64,000 nucleotides of DNA from CAZVGZ01 sp964627605 (GTDB lineage: Bacteria; Latescibacterota; MWCZ01; CAZVGZ01). The position numbers and the translations under genes are program-made. The notes under the pieces were generated by a model. It was not told the origin of the DNA. It ran no database searches and was given only the letters and a program-made list of their open reading frames with translations. Location of the stretch: NCBI GenBank assembly GCA_964627605.1, contig CAZVGZ010000013.1:1-64000 (forward strand), given 5' to 3'. The number at the start of each line of letters is the position of its first letter. The first letter of the stretch is position 1. Below, piece after piece: positions 35,670 through 44,292 of this stretch.

Positions 35670-36973
35670 TGAAACAGTTCACTTCATGCTTGAACCTGAC
35701 CGTGGCCTGCTGGGTTTTCGGGACAGCCTTGGGGGTCTTTGGCTGCGCCGAACAGCCCTGGGTCAACTACAACTCTGTAACCGGTCTGGCTGGGGAGGGT
35801 GTTACTGAGCTATTGGTATGTGCCGATACGACGGTGTGGGTCATATACCAGCGCGACTGCCGGGAGGCTCCTGTGGGTCGTTACAGACCTGGTGTCGGTT
35901 GGGAGGTCCACGACTCGTCGATGGGTCTGCCGGACACACTTGACCTCAGCCAGTTGACGTTGGCAAGTGACGGTTCGCTATGGATGGGCGTTGCGGGAGT
36001 CGGCCTGGCGATGTGGGACGGACATTGGCGGATTTTGACGCCTGATGATGGGCTGATATCTACAGAAGTCTGGGGCATATTCGCCACAGCGGGTCCAGAC
36101 ATCTGGGTGGTGTTCGAAGGCGAAAGTAGTGTCAGCCGATGGGACGGTGAGCGGTTCGTCACTTACGGCGAGCACGACGGTCTAGCAGCGGCACCACCAG
36201 AGGAGGTCGTCGAAAGTAGTGATGAGACGATCTGGATTCACTACGGCGGTCAGCCAGTGGGCATAGCGCGATTCAGCGACGGCTCGTGGACAGTGTTGGA
36301 CACCACGGATGGACTCTTGCGCAACCGCGTCGGCGACCTGACACCTGACAGTCGAGGCGGTGTCTGGGCGACTTACGCCAGCACGATTGTGGACACGGCA
36401 GATATGATCTTAAACGACCCTGTCGGTCTCAACTATGTAAAAAATTCAAACGTGATCTCGTTTACCACCGAATCACATCTCGCGAGTAACTCCGTCAACG
36501 ATGTTTTCACCTCCCCACAGGGTCCATCGTGGATATCGTACGAAGAAAATCTTGGGGTACACAGATTTGACGACGGACAGTGGACACTTTTCACTACACG
36601 CGACGGCCTTTCAGAGAACTCGGTGGGCAGCATCGCCGTTGGTGTCGATGGCGATGTCTGGATCAGTCATTGGGAGCGCACCGCCCTCAGTCGGTTTGAC
36701 GGAGAGAAATGGACACAGGCGACGACCGGCGCTCTCATGGGAAGCCCGATCTATGGCCTGGCGATCACCCCTGGTGGCGCTGTCTGGGGCACCCTTCAGG
36801 TTGGGTTGGGGCGCTACGAGGATGGGAAGTGGATGCTCTTCTCAAGCTGGCTGGGTTTGGCGCTAAACGACATACGCACTCTCCAAATTGGGCCGGACGG
36901 GACGCTTTGGTTGCTCTACGGCTACTCCTACTGCGGCGACGTTGGTGTGACCCGCTCGACTGGAGGGGTTTGA
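35669..36973 (+). CDS. Beta-propeller lipoprotein (two-component-regulator propeller type)
   Basis: A 434-residue protein starting at a GTG overlapping the HEAT gene stop (TAGTG). The signal peptide ends in LGVFGC, giving a lipid-anchored Cys26. Repeats of about 45-55 residues with W-x-(F/V)-x-x-x-(D/S)GL, (D/N)G-x-(V/L)W and SRFDGEKWT-like strands match the Reg_prop propeller found in hybrid sensor kinases and in free exported proteins of the FCB group. No kinase part is present. It likely forms a seven-bladed ligand-binding propeller in the periplasm or on the surface. Confidence 0.75.
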   Translation: MKQFTSCLNLTVACWVFGTALGVFGCAEQPWVNYNSVTGLAGEGVTELLVCADTTVWVIYQRDCREAPVGRYRPGVGWEVHDSSMGLPDTLDLSQLTLASDGSLWMGVAGVGLAMWDGHWRILTPDDGLISTEVWGIFATAGPDIWVVFEGESSVSRWDGERFVTYGEHDGLAAAPPEEVVESSDETIWIHYGGQPVGIARFSDGSWTVLDTTDGLLRNRVGDLTPDSRGGVWATYASTIVDTADMILNDPVGLNYVKNSNVISFTTESHLASNSVNDVFTSPQGPSWISYEENLGVHRFDDGQWTLFTTRDGLSENSVGSIAVGVDGDVWISHWERTALSRFDGEKWTQATTGALMGSPIYGLAITPGGAVWGTLQVGLGRYEDGKWMLFSSWLGLALNDIRTLQIGPDGTLWLLYGYSYCGDVGVTRSTGGV

Positions 36974-37009
36974 TCGTGTTGGTATTCGCTATGGGCAGGA
37001 AGAAGGGCG

Positions 37010-37804
37010 ATGTCTAGACATTCTTTGAAAGGTAGATCGATCCTGGTTACGCGTGCTGAGGTGGACGCTGGATCACTGGTGGCTGCGCTTGAAGCGCAGG
37101 GCACGACGGTGATCCGTTTGCCGTTGATAGAGATATTACCGCCGGAGAGCTGGTCTGAGATTGACGCATCGATCAACTCAGATAGACCCGTTGATTGGCT
37201 GGTGTTTACCTCCAGGCACGGTGTTCGGGCGTTTGGTAGGAGGCTCGCAGAATTAGGGAAGACTATCAGCGACCTCGGCGATCCCAAGATGGCGGCGGTG
37301 GGCAGAGCGACTGCCGGCGCAGTTTCGCTAGCTGGCTGGTCTGTTGACCTGATTCCTGACAAAAAGACAGGGACCGGGGTTGCTGAGGCGCTGCGGCTGT
37401 CAGGTGTCGGCCCTGGAAGCAAAATCGTCATGCCCCGCGCCAGTGAAGCCAGACCAGAACTTCCAGCGATACTGAGACAGGCTGGTGCCAATGTCCAGGA
37501 TGTAGCTGTCTACCGCACGCAGCCGCTGCGCCACTCAACCGAATCGATCGACCAGATCATTGCGAAAAAACCGGACGCAATTCTTCTTGCAAGCCCTTCG
37601 ACAGTGCAGTCGCTTGGCGTAGTAGCGACCCTTCGCCCTCTAGAGACGTGGAAGCCGTTGCCCGTGCTGGTGAGCATCGGCCCGGTAACATCTGACGCGA
37701 TCAGGTCGTTAGGTTGGATAGTTGCCGCTGAGGCCGAATCTCCAGGAACAGAAGAACTCGTATCAGCGGCGGCAAAAGCGTTGGTAAACACCATTAAGGA
37801 TTGA
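37010..37804 (+). CDS. hemD: Uroporphyrinogen-III synthase
   Basis: A 264-residue enzyme with an AGAAGGGCG ribosome site. It closes linear hydroxymethylbilane to uroporphyrinogen III in heme/siroheme synthesis. Recognised from the two-lobed HemD pattern: GRSILVTRAEVDAG and VFTSRHGVRAF in lobe one; GSKIVMPRASEARPELPAILRQAGANVQDVAVYRT linker region; and ILLASPSTVQSL with VSIGPVTSDAIRSLG near the end. No other heme genes are next to it. Confidence 0.87.
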   Translation: MSRHSLKGRSILVTRAEVDAGSLVAALEAQGTTVIRLPLIEILPPESWSEIDASINSDRPVDWLVFTSRHGVRAFGRRLAELGKTISDLGDPKMAAVGRATAGAVSLAGWSVDLIPDKKTGTGVAEALRLSGVGPGSKIVMPRASEARPELPAILRQAGANVQDVAVYRTQPLRHSTESIDQIIAKKPDAILLASPSTVQSLGVVATLRPLETWKPLPVLVSIGPVTSDAIRSLGWIVAAEAESPGTEELVSAAAKALVNTIKD

Positions 37805-38303
37805 TGATGAGGGGAAGTTCGGTTATCGAGTGGTCCGGACGCCGCTGGGCGATCAAACGCAGTTCCAACTTAGCGTCTACCTAGCGAACAGCGAAAGATA
37901 CCCGGCATCACTGCTGATTGATGAGTGCGTCAAGGCGCTTTCACTTTAATATGCGGGCCGGCGAGTATTCAGATCTTTCACCAGTCTACCGTCCTGTTGA
38001 GCCAACAGAGGCGCGCAGCTTGTCCAAAGTATTGTGGCTCGGTTTTGGTGTAATTTTTTTTGGCGGCAGCCGCATTTATTCTTGCCCCATGAATGGTACG
38101 TCCTCCGGCTGCATGTGTCCCCACGACGCGAAGGATACTGACCATCAACTGCCGCTTAACATACGTGGGACTGAATTTATGGCGAAGAGGATCAGATCGG
38201 GACCCTTTGGGGGCAGTTCGTGACAACTCACGTCAAGCGGCTCACCTGTGTATTTACAAGGGTTTTATGGCCTGGTGGGCGTCGGGCGGAAATGCGGGAA
38301 AAA
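37805..38303 (+). other. Intergenic stretch with a possible C-terminal coding remnant
   Basis: About 500 bases without a confident gene. Codons 37803-37949 form a start-less frame that reads like the end of a protein (GYRVVRTPLGD, FQLSVYLANSERYPASLLID, then ECVKALSL and TAA). I cannot name the family; it may be a fragment or chance. The rest holds several short overlapping frames and no visible RNA gene. Confidence 0.3.
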
Positions 38304-39365
38304 CTACTGCGGGGTCTTGGCCAAAAGGCCTACGCCAGCCGACGCGAAGATAATGTTTGCCATCCATCCGCCAACGAATGGGCTTACGTCGCCTGCATGG
38401 GCCATCGCCTGCCCGGTTCTAAGTAGCAGGAAATAGACAAACGCGATCAGAAGCGCCCAACCTATGTCGGCGGCTTTGCCCGATCTCCACGAACGCGCGG
38501 CGACCGGCAGCCCCAACAACACCACCACAAGGTTTGCCAGCGGAATACTGATTTTCAGATGTAGGTCCACTAGCCATTTGGACGCATCCTCCCCAGCGCG
38601 CCCCCGGCGTGCGATGTATTCCCACAGCTCAAGGAACTCCATCTCATCGGGCTTGTGTGGCGGAGTCGCGAAATCACCTGGAAGCAGCGACAGAGCGACG
38701 GCAATACTATCTCGCACCTGCCGGACTTCGCTTGTCATTCTGAACGTCCTTACATCCGCGTTGCGTGCGATCCATCCATCGCCGGTCCACGCCAGCGACT
38801 TTGCGTCGATCCGCTTAACCGTCGCGGTGCCGGAAAGCTGCTGGATCATCACTCGGCTCGCTGTCTTCTTCACCTGATTGTAGCGGCTAGCGAACACGAC
38901 AAAGCCAGCGGGATCGGTGAGTGTAACGTCCCGGTTGATCTTGGAGGTCTGCGTAGGGCGCCTGGCGGCTATCCGCGTGCGTTTGCGAGTGGCAGGGGTG
39001 GCGATCACGTCGGCTAGGAACATCGCCAAGATCGATATCAGGATCGACATTCTAAGAATCGGCCACGCCAAACGGTATATGCTGAGGCCCGCCCCTTTCA
39101 GCGCAGCCAATTCGTTATCAGTCGCCATCGCTCCCACGACGAACAGTGTTGACAACAGCATCCCGATAGGGAGTGTCAGAACCATGATGTACGGCACGAA
39201 ATAGACGTAGTACATCCCCATCTGCCCCAAAGGCGTCTTCTGGTCGATGAACTCGTCCAGATGATCCACCAGATCGACTACGATAAATACAGCGACGAAC
39301 GCTGCCAAACAGACCGACAACGTGTAGGCGAACCTGTGGGCTATGTACCGGTCTACCAGTCGCAT
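38304..39365 (-). CDS. lptG: LPS export permease, LptF/LptG (YjgP/YjgQ) family
   Basis: A 353-residue inner-membrane protein. It starts MRLVDRYIAHRFAYTLSVC, the usual LptF/G start; three hydrophobic segments lie in the first 120 residues, a periplasmic jelly-roll of about 150 residues follows, and three segments lie at the end (ISIPLANLVVVLLGLPVA is a hallmark). It forms the transmembrane part of the LptBFGC machine that extracts lipopolysaccharide, so the cell should have an outer membrane. Single gene here; F and G paralogues are hard to tell apart, and lptG is the better guess. Confidence 0.85.
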   Translation of the reverse strand: MRLVDRYIAHRFAYTLSVCLAAFVAVFIVVDLVDHLDEFIDQKTPLGQMGMYYVYFVPYIMVLTLPIGMLLSTLFVVGAMATDNELAALKGAGLSIYRLAWPILRMSILISILAMFLADVIATPATRKRTRIAARRPTQTSKINRDVTLTDPAGFVVFASRYNQVKKTASRVMIQQLSGTATVKRIDAKSLAWTGDGWIARNADVRTFRMTSEVRQVRDSIAVALSLLPGDFATPPHKPDEMEFLELWEYIARRGRAGEDASKWLVDLHLKISIPLANLVVVLLGLPVAARSWRSGKAADIGWALLIAFVYFLLLRTGQAMAHAGDVSPFVGGWMANIIFASAGVGLLAKTPQ

Positions 39366-39395
39366 ATCGTGACCGAACAGTTGGGGTATGTGATG

Positions 39396-39740
39396 TCAGT
39401 CACCTAACGACGCGCGAGAAAGATCGTGGAAATCTCTGCAAAACGCTGCTTCAAGGCCGGTGATGGAGCCAGAGACATGGCGATGGAACTCGTCGATCAA
39501 CTCTGTTCGTACTGCTGTCGCGCTAAACGCGCCATCCAGTTGGCCCAGATCAGCCACACTGATGACGATGTGAAAATCACCCAAGTCCGACGGCCCTAAC
39601 GCCAGTTTTCGCCTCGTGATCTGGTGTCCATCAATATGCCCTTGCAGAGCCAGTTGACCAAGGTAGGCGTCCACCTTTTTGCAGAACTCCAAATCCTCGC
39701 CTGGGTTTTTCAGATCGCACCAGAGATGGTAGTAGTCCAC
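39396..39740 (-). CDS. DUF6614-like small protein
   Basis: A 114-residue soluble protein starting at a GTG with AAAGGG upstream. YYHLWCDLKNPGEDLEF, YLGQLALQGHIDGHQITRRKLALGP in two parts, and GDFHIVISVADLGQLD resemble proteins I recall as DUF6614, a ferredoxin-like fold of unknown function. It lies 30 bases before lptG and just after the PhyH gene on the same strand. Confidence 0.6.
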   Translation of the reverse strand: MDYYHLWCDLKNPGEDLEFCKKVDAYLGQLALQGHIDGHQITRRKLALGPSDLGDFHIVISVADLGQLDGAFSATAVRTELIDEFHRHVSGSITGLEAAFCRDFHDLSRASLGD

Positions 39741-39766
39741 GCCGCAACCCTTTCTTGTGGACGGAA

Positions 39767-40522
39767 TTAGGAGGTGCCTGCGACATATTCAAACACAGGC
39801 TCTTCGCCAGGCCCGACATATTTGGAGTCACCACTCATGTAGGCCACAGTGAGTCCTCGGCGGCTCATCGCACTGGTATTTGGATCGGTGCGGTGGAGTA
39901 CTAAGCTGTGATGAAACGTACAGCTTCCGGCTTTGAGTGGCACCGCGACCTCGTTGTCGTAGTCGAAATCCGCGTCTTCAACACGAAAATCTTCGAGATG
40001 CTTATGTTCGACGACCCCGTTTTTATGGCTGCCAGGCATAAACCGCATACAGCCGTTCTCCTCAGTTGCGTCATCCAGCGCCATCCAGCAGATCACCAGA
40101 TCAGGCGGGTCGATGTTGGTCCAGTAGGCCGAATCCTGGTGCGGAGGTTTGGCCGAGCCGTAGTGGGCTGGTTTGCAGAGAGTCTGATCGAGATAGAGTT
40201 TGACATTGGGGCCGAGTAGGCTAACCACCCTACTTATAATGCCAGGGTGCCTGGCGTACTGCTGGAAAACTTTGTCGAATTTGGTCAGGTTCCACAGTTT
40301 GCGGACATAGGTGAAGCGCGGCTCGTCGGGGTCCATCTCAATCTCGCCGTTGGTAACTCTGGGCTCGAGCTGGATGTAATCCTCTGGAAACCCGATCAGG
40401 CCGCTGCCGATGTCCTCGGTGCGCGCCTTAAGTGCGGTCAACTCCAATGGTGACAAAACATTATGTGCCGCTATAAATCCGTCGCGGCGGTACTGCTCTA
40501 CCTCGCTTTGTGTATATGACAT
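39767..40522 (-). CDS. Phytanoyl-CoA dioxygenase (PhyH) family protein
   Basis: A 251-residue Fe(II)/2-oxoglutarate oxygenase; a GGAGG ribosome site fixes the ATG at 40522. The iron ligands are H128 and D130 (PPHQDSAYW) and the distal H210 (LVLHRTDPN), with an Arg (RRG, 221-222) for 2-oxoglutarate. FMPGSHKNGV is the usual loop. Such genes are strongly expanded in Poribacteria- and Latescibacteria-like genomes, and most substrates are unknown. The DUF6614-like gene follows on the same strand. Confidence 0.9.
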   Translation of the reverse strand: MSYTQSEVEQYRRDGFIAAHNVLSPLELTALKARTEDIGSGLIGFPEDYIQLEPRVTNGEIEMDPDEPRFTYVRKLWNLTKFDKVFQQYARHPGIISRVVSLLGPNVKLYLDQTLCKPAHYGSAKPPHQDSAYWTNIDPPDLVICWMALDDATEENGCMRFMPGSHKNGVVEHKHLEDFRVEDADFDYDNEVAVPLKAGSCTFHHSLVLHRTDPNTSAMSRRGLTVAYMSGDSKYVGPGEEPVFEYVAGTS

Positions 40523-40724
40523 CAATCACCTCCCCGGCGGGTTTCAGCCAAGCTACGGTCCCCATAGGCCGCATTCAACTGGCGCTCGTAGGGAATCGAA
40601 TATACGTTTTGCCGCAACCATGCTGCTAATTCCACGGGGTGGGATCACTTGACGACGCCGTAAGACGTACTATATATGTTGTCACGAGGTGTCCTGCCTG
40701 AAGACCACCATCTGGAGCAGTGTG

Positions 40725-42047
40725 ATGAATATCTTTCAACCACTTAGCGTCGCGGCGACGGGAGTTCTGGTCTGCGCTGTATTGACGGGGTGCCGTCGAC
40801 AGTCTGCTGCGCCTGATGCGGTTTTCCTGGCCGGTGCGGCGCGGGTCGATATTACGCCTCCCTGGCAGACACATCCAAGCCCGCTGGAGGGCTATGGCGA
40901 AAGGGAAGGACGACCTGCCCAAGGTGTCCACGACCCGATCTTCGCCAGAGCGTTGGTCGTTGAAGCTTCTAATCAAACCGCCGTTGTTGTGGCAACCGAT
41001 CTCTGTTTTATCCCCAGCGACCTGAAATCCGACGTGATGAGTCGGCTGGAAAACACTGGGCTTCGCGACGATCAACTGCTCTTGACCGCTACCCACAATC
41101 ACGCCGGCACATCGACCATGGCGATGTGGCGCTCCAATGTTTTTGCCAACCCGCGCATCGGGGTGTTTGATGAGTTCCTCCTCACATTCACCACAGGGAA
41201 GATATCAGAAGCTGTGATTGCAGCATTGGACGATGTGGCACCAGCACTTTTTGGAGTCACGCAGATGGACCTGCCCGGACTTAACAAGAACAGGCGGCGT
41301 GGCGATTCGGTAGTCGATTCTTCAATGGCGGTGGCGAAAATCGTACGGCCAGACGGATCGCCTGTGGCAGTGCTGGTCAACTACACCGCCCACGGTACGA
41401 TCATCGACGAGTTTGTAATGCAGATTTCCGGCGGGTGGATCGGGATGATGGCGGCGGATATCGAGGAGTCGGTGGGTGGCATATGTCTTTTCACGAACGG
41501 AGCTGAGGGCGACCAGGCTCCCAGAGGATGGCACGGCAAAGGCAGCGATAGATTTGAGCAAGCTCAGTGGTACGCCGATCAGGTCAGCCCATACGTGCTA
41601 AAAGCGCTGAGCGAAGTGGAGCTTTCAGGAGATGCGGTTGTTGAGATATCTCAGAGGTGGGTGACACTTCCGCCACACAAAGCGTCTCCGTCTTTCAGGG
41701 AGTCTGCTGGTACCGAGTTCGGAGTGGATGACCAGGGGCTCCAACAGATGATCGAAACGCTGTTCGCCGACATCGCACCGGTGATGCGGACAAAGATCGG
41801 GGGATTGGTGATTATAAGCGTTCCAGGGGAGATGATTGGCGAGTTGGGATTGCAGATAAAGGGTGTGGATTCACGACCAAATGGTGATGTGGTCGTGGTA
41901 GCTGGGCTTGCGAACAGCTACATCGGTTATATTTTATCTGCGGAGGAGTATGCTCAGGGTGGATACGAATCGGCGGTGTCGTTCTACGGTCCGGCGTTGG
42001 CTGACAGCCTTTTGCCGGTGATGCTTGAGATGGCCCAGGGCAGGTAA
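40725..42047 (+). CDS. Neutral/alkaline ceramidase-like lipoprotein
   Basis: A 440-residue protein. The ATG at 40725 was chosen because it has GGAG upstream and gives a signal peptide ending in the lipobox VLTGC. After it comes AARVDITPPWQTHP, HDPIFARALVVE, VVVATDLCF and LLTATHNHAGT (metal His motif), matching the N-terminal domain of neutral ceramidases, zinc amidases that split N-acyl sphingosines. Many bacterial homologues have unknown substrates. The C-terminal part GGLVIISVPGEMI and SYIGYIL also fit. Confidence 0.82.
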   Translation: MNIFQPLSVAATGVLVCAVLTGCRRQSAAPDAVFLAGAARVDITPPWQTHPSPLEGYGEREGRPAQGVHDPIFARALVVEASNQTAVVVATDLCFIPSDLKSDVMSRLENTGLRDDQLLLTATHNHAGTSTMAMWRSNVFANPRIGVFDEFLLTFTTGKISEAVIAALDDVAPALFGVTQMDLPGLNKNRRRGDSVVDSSMAVAKIVRPDGSPVAVLVNYTAHGTIIDEFVMQISGGWIGMMAADIEESVGGICLFTNGAEGDQAPRGWHGKGSDRFEQAQWYADQVSPYVLKALSEVELSGDAVVEISQRWVTLPPHKASPSFRESAGTEFGVDDQGLQQMIETLFADIAPVMRTKIGGLVIISVPGEMIGELGLQIKGVDSRPNGDVVVVAGLANSYIGYILSAEEYAQGGYESAVSFYGPALADSLLPVMLEMAQGR

Positions 42048-42057
42048 GAGACGCACG

Positions 42058-43338
42058 ATGGAGCTTTCTGACATAGTTTTGCTGTTGGTCTTCATAGCGC
42101 TGTCTGGCTTTTTCAGCGGCTCGGAGACCGCACTGGTGGGGATGACCCGGTTTCGCATTGTTCAGGCGTTGGAGGAGCATGACAGACAAGCGCACGGTTT
42201 GGAGCGATGGCGCGATCAGCCCGAAAAAATGCTTACTTCGATTCTTATTGGCAACAACATCGCCAACATAGGTGCCGCCTCGCTCACCGCTGCTCTGGCA
42301 ACACAGTTCTTCCCTCCTGACACCGCCATCTGGGTAAACACCATCGTCATGACCACTGTAATTCTGATATTTGGCGAGATAGTGCCTAAGACACTCGCCA
42401 AACGCGCGTCGGAGCCTATCTCACTTGCGGTTGCGGGGCCTCTTTGGGGGATGACACAGGTACTTGCCCCGTTCGTCTGGATATTCGGCAGGATTTCACA
42501 TCTCGCTGGCCGACTGGTAGGTGCCAGCGGCGACCGCGCCGAGCCGATCAGCCGTGGGGCCGTCCGTGCTGTCGTCGAGACCGCTGGCTTGGAGGGGGCG
42601 CTGTCACCCTACGAGCGGCTGCTGATTGAAGAGGTGTTGGCGATGCGGGGCACCCTCTTAAAAGAGATTATGACCCCCAGAATAAGCATGCAGACCATTC
42701 CGCAGTACGCAACAGTCGCTGAAGGCAGACGGCTCGCTTCTGAGACCGGTCTCTCGAGATTGCCGGTGGAGGGAGGCAGCCCTGACGAAATAGTGGGAGT
42801 ACTTTACGCCAAAGACCTGCTTCTAGCTGGATCCACAGAGAACATTACCCCGATAATAGTCTCAGACGTGATGCGGTCGCCGCAGTTTGTGCCAGAAGTG
42901 ATGACCACAGACCTGCTGCTAAACCAGTTCCGCCAGGAGAAGTCGCACATCGCTATCGTCATTGGCGAGCACGGCGACATCAGCGGCTTGGTTACCCTCG
43001 AAGACGCGCTTGAGATGCTGGTCGGCCAGATCACAGACGAACACGATACGAGAGAGCAGGACATCCACACACTGACCTCCAATCTCCATGTTGTGTCTGG
43101 CGCAACGCGCCTTGACGATCTGAGCCGTCAGATAGGCTTTGAAGCGCCGGAGGGCGACTACGAGACCATTGGCGGGTTTCTTGTGAGCCATCTGGGGTCG
43201 ATCCCCGTTCGAGGTGCCATCATCCCGTGGAGCGAATGGTCAATTAGGGTTCTAGACGCCAGCGAACGGAACGTAATTCAGGTAAGCCTGCGGTTTGAGC
43301 CCACCGAGCATAGAAAGCCTTCACAAGACGAGAGTTGA
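42058..43338 (+). CDS. CNNM/CorC-type transporter (DUF21 plus CBS pair)
   Basis: A 426-residue inner-membrane protein. The ATG at 42058 starts MELSDIVLLLVFIALSGFFSGSETAL, the conserved DUF21 beginning; 3-4 membrane segments follow with SILIGNNIANI and FGEIVPKTLAKR, then two CBS domains (IMTPRISMQTIPQ; VMRSPQFVPE; EHGDISGLVTLED) and a C-terminal CorC_HlyC domain. Members export or regulate magnesium and related ions. It is 10 bases after the ceramidase-like gene. Confidence 0.9.
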   Translation: MELSDIVLLLVFIALSGFFSGSETALVGMTRFRIVQALEEHDRQAHGLERWRDQPEKMLTSILIGNNIANIGAASLTAALATQFFPPDTAIWVNTIVMTTVILIFGEIVPKTLAKRASEPISLAVAGPLWGMTQVLAPFVWIFGRISHLAGRLVGASGDRAEPISRGAVRAVVETAGLEGALSPYERLLIEEVLAMRGTLLKEIMTPRISMQTIPQYATVAEGRRLASETGLSRLPVEGGSPDEIVGVLYAKDLLLAGSTENITPIIVSDVMRSPQFVPEVMTTDLLLNQFRQEKSHIAIVIGEHGDISGLVTLEDALEMLVGQITDEHDTREQDIHTLTSNLHVVSGATRLDDLSRQIGFEAPEGDYETIGGFLVSHLGSIPVRGAIIPWSEWSIRVLDASERNVIQVSLRFEPTEHRKPSQDES

Positions 43339-43378
43339 CTTGTAGCGACAGCACCACGATTTTCAGCGAGAACCGCTG

Positions 43379-43612
43379 ATGTTTGCCTCAGACTTTACGA
43401 CATCACTAAATTGGTGCGATGCTGTGACTGATTCAACCCTCCGTATGCTCCACAATTCCGGCCTGGTTCTGATGCTTGCCGGCATCGCCGATTTTTTGGC
43501 TGGAGTAATGATCGATATGGCATTTCTCCCGCTTTACTACGGTGCCATCCCAGCGGGCTGTGGATTTCTCAGCTATCTCCTCACTCGACCCAAACAGCCA
43601 ACTCTGGAGTAG
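43379..43612 (+). CDS. Small membrane protein, uncertain
   Basis: A 77-residue frame starting 40 bases after the CNNM gene. It has hydrophobic segments GLVLMLAGIADFLAGVMI and LPLYYGAIPAGCGFLSYLL separated by a short turn, like a two-helix membrane hairpin. No ribosome site is strong and no family is recognised, so this could be a chance frame. Confidence 0.35.
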   Translation: MFASDFTTSLNWCDAVTDSTLRMLHNSGLVLMLAGIADFLAGVMIDMAFLPLYYGAIPAGCGFLSYLLTRPKQPTLE

Positions 43613-43659
43613 CGCTGAAGCTCTAGCGAGCCAAGCCCTGCCGCAACCGGATACTCCTA

Positions 43660-43770
43660 ATGCCCAACCGCAAGCTGATGCCGAAAATCACACTCGGAAT
43701 AGTACTTGCCCTGTCGACTCTGCTCTTCGTCGCGGCTCTGGTGTGGATGTTCGCCACCGAAGCGGCATAG
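43660..43770 (+). CDS. Very short single-pass membrane ORF
   Basis: A 36-codon frame with a basic start (MPNRKLMPKI) and one membrane helix (TLGIVLALSTLLFVAALVWMF) ending in TAG. GGA lies about ten bases before the ATG. Length and pattern fit a small membrane protein; its reality is unproven. Confidence 0.35.
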   Translation: MPNRKLMPKITLGIVLALSTLLFVAALVWMFATEAA

Positions 43771-43941
43771 GTTCCAGTTTCTCTCCACGGCATTCGGAAA
43801 TCCCGGGCCCTGTATGCTCAGTCCACCCAAATGCTCCATTCGAGCGATAAACGTGACATCTGGTCTCAGTAGTTCACGCACCTGATCCAATGCTGCCCCT
43901 GAAAGGTCTTGGACAACAGGACAACCGCAAGGAGATGCGAA

Positions 43942-44103
43942 ATGGCAAACAGGTGTCACCATTCACCCGCTACCGACATTCCAGTCGCCCACGCCGCTGG
44001 AGTGGCAGGGGCCTTGGCAGCGCTAAGTGAGAGGTCACTACGACAGATGGCGGTCGGGGAGATTCGCGATGAACTGGTACGTCAAGGCGCAGTGGTCAAT
44101 TGA
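43942..44103 (+). CDS. Short soluble ORF with good ribosome site
   Basis: A 53-codon frame preceded by AAGGAG at proper spacing. It begins MANRCHHSPATDIP and continues with an alanine-rich helix (GVAGALAALSERSLRQMAV). No family recognised. The good start signal makes it more likely real than its neighbours. Confidence 0.4.
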   Translation: MANRCHHSPATDIPVAHAAGVAGALAALSERSLRQMAVGEIRDELVRQGAVVN

Positions 44104-44292
44104 CCGCCGTCGTGAAAAGATTGTGCGGCCCGAAGGGGAGCGCGGACAACTCTAAAATAGCGATCGCTGTTTTGGCGCGGAGCCGCCAGACTCATTGTCG
44201 GGAGTGCCGATGGGACGCGAATTTTCAATAACGTCAGATGTCTAGTCAATTTCGCAAACGGCGCACTTTTCAAAATCAGAGAAAGAAATAGA

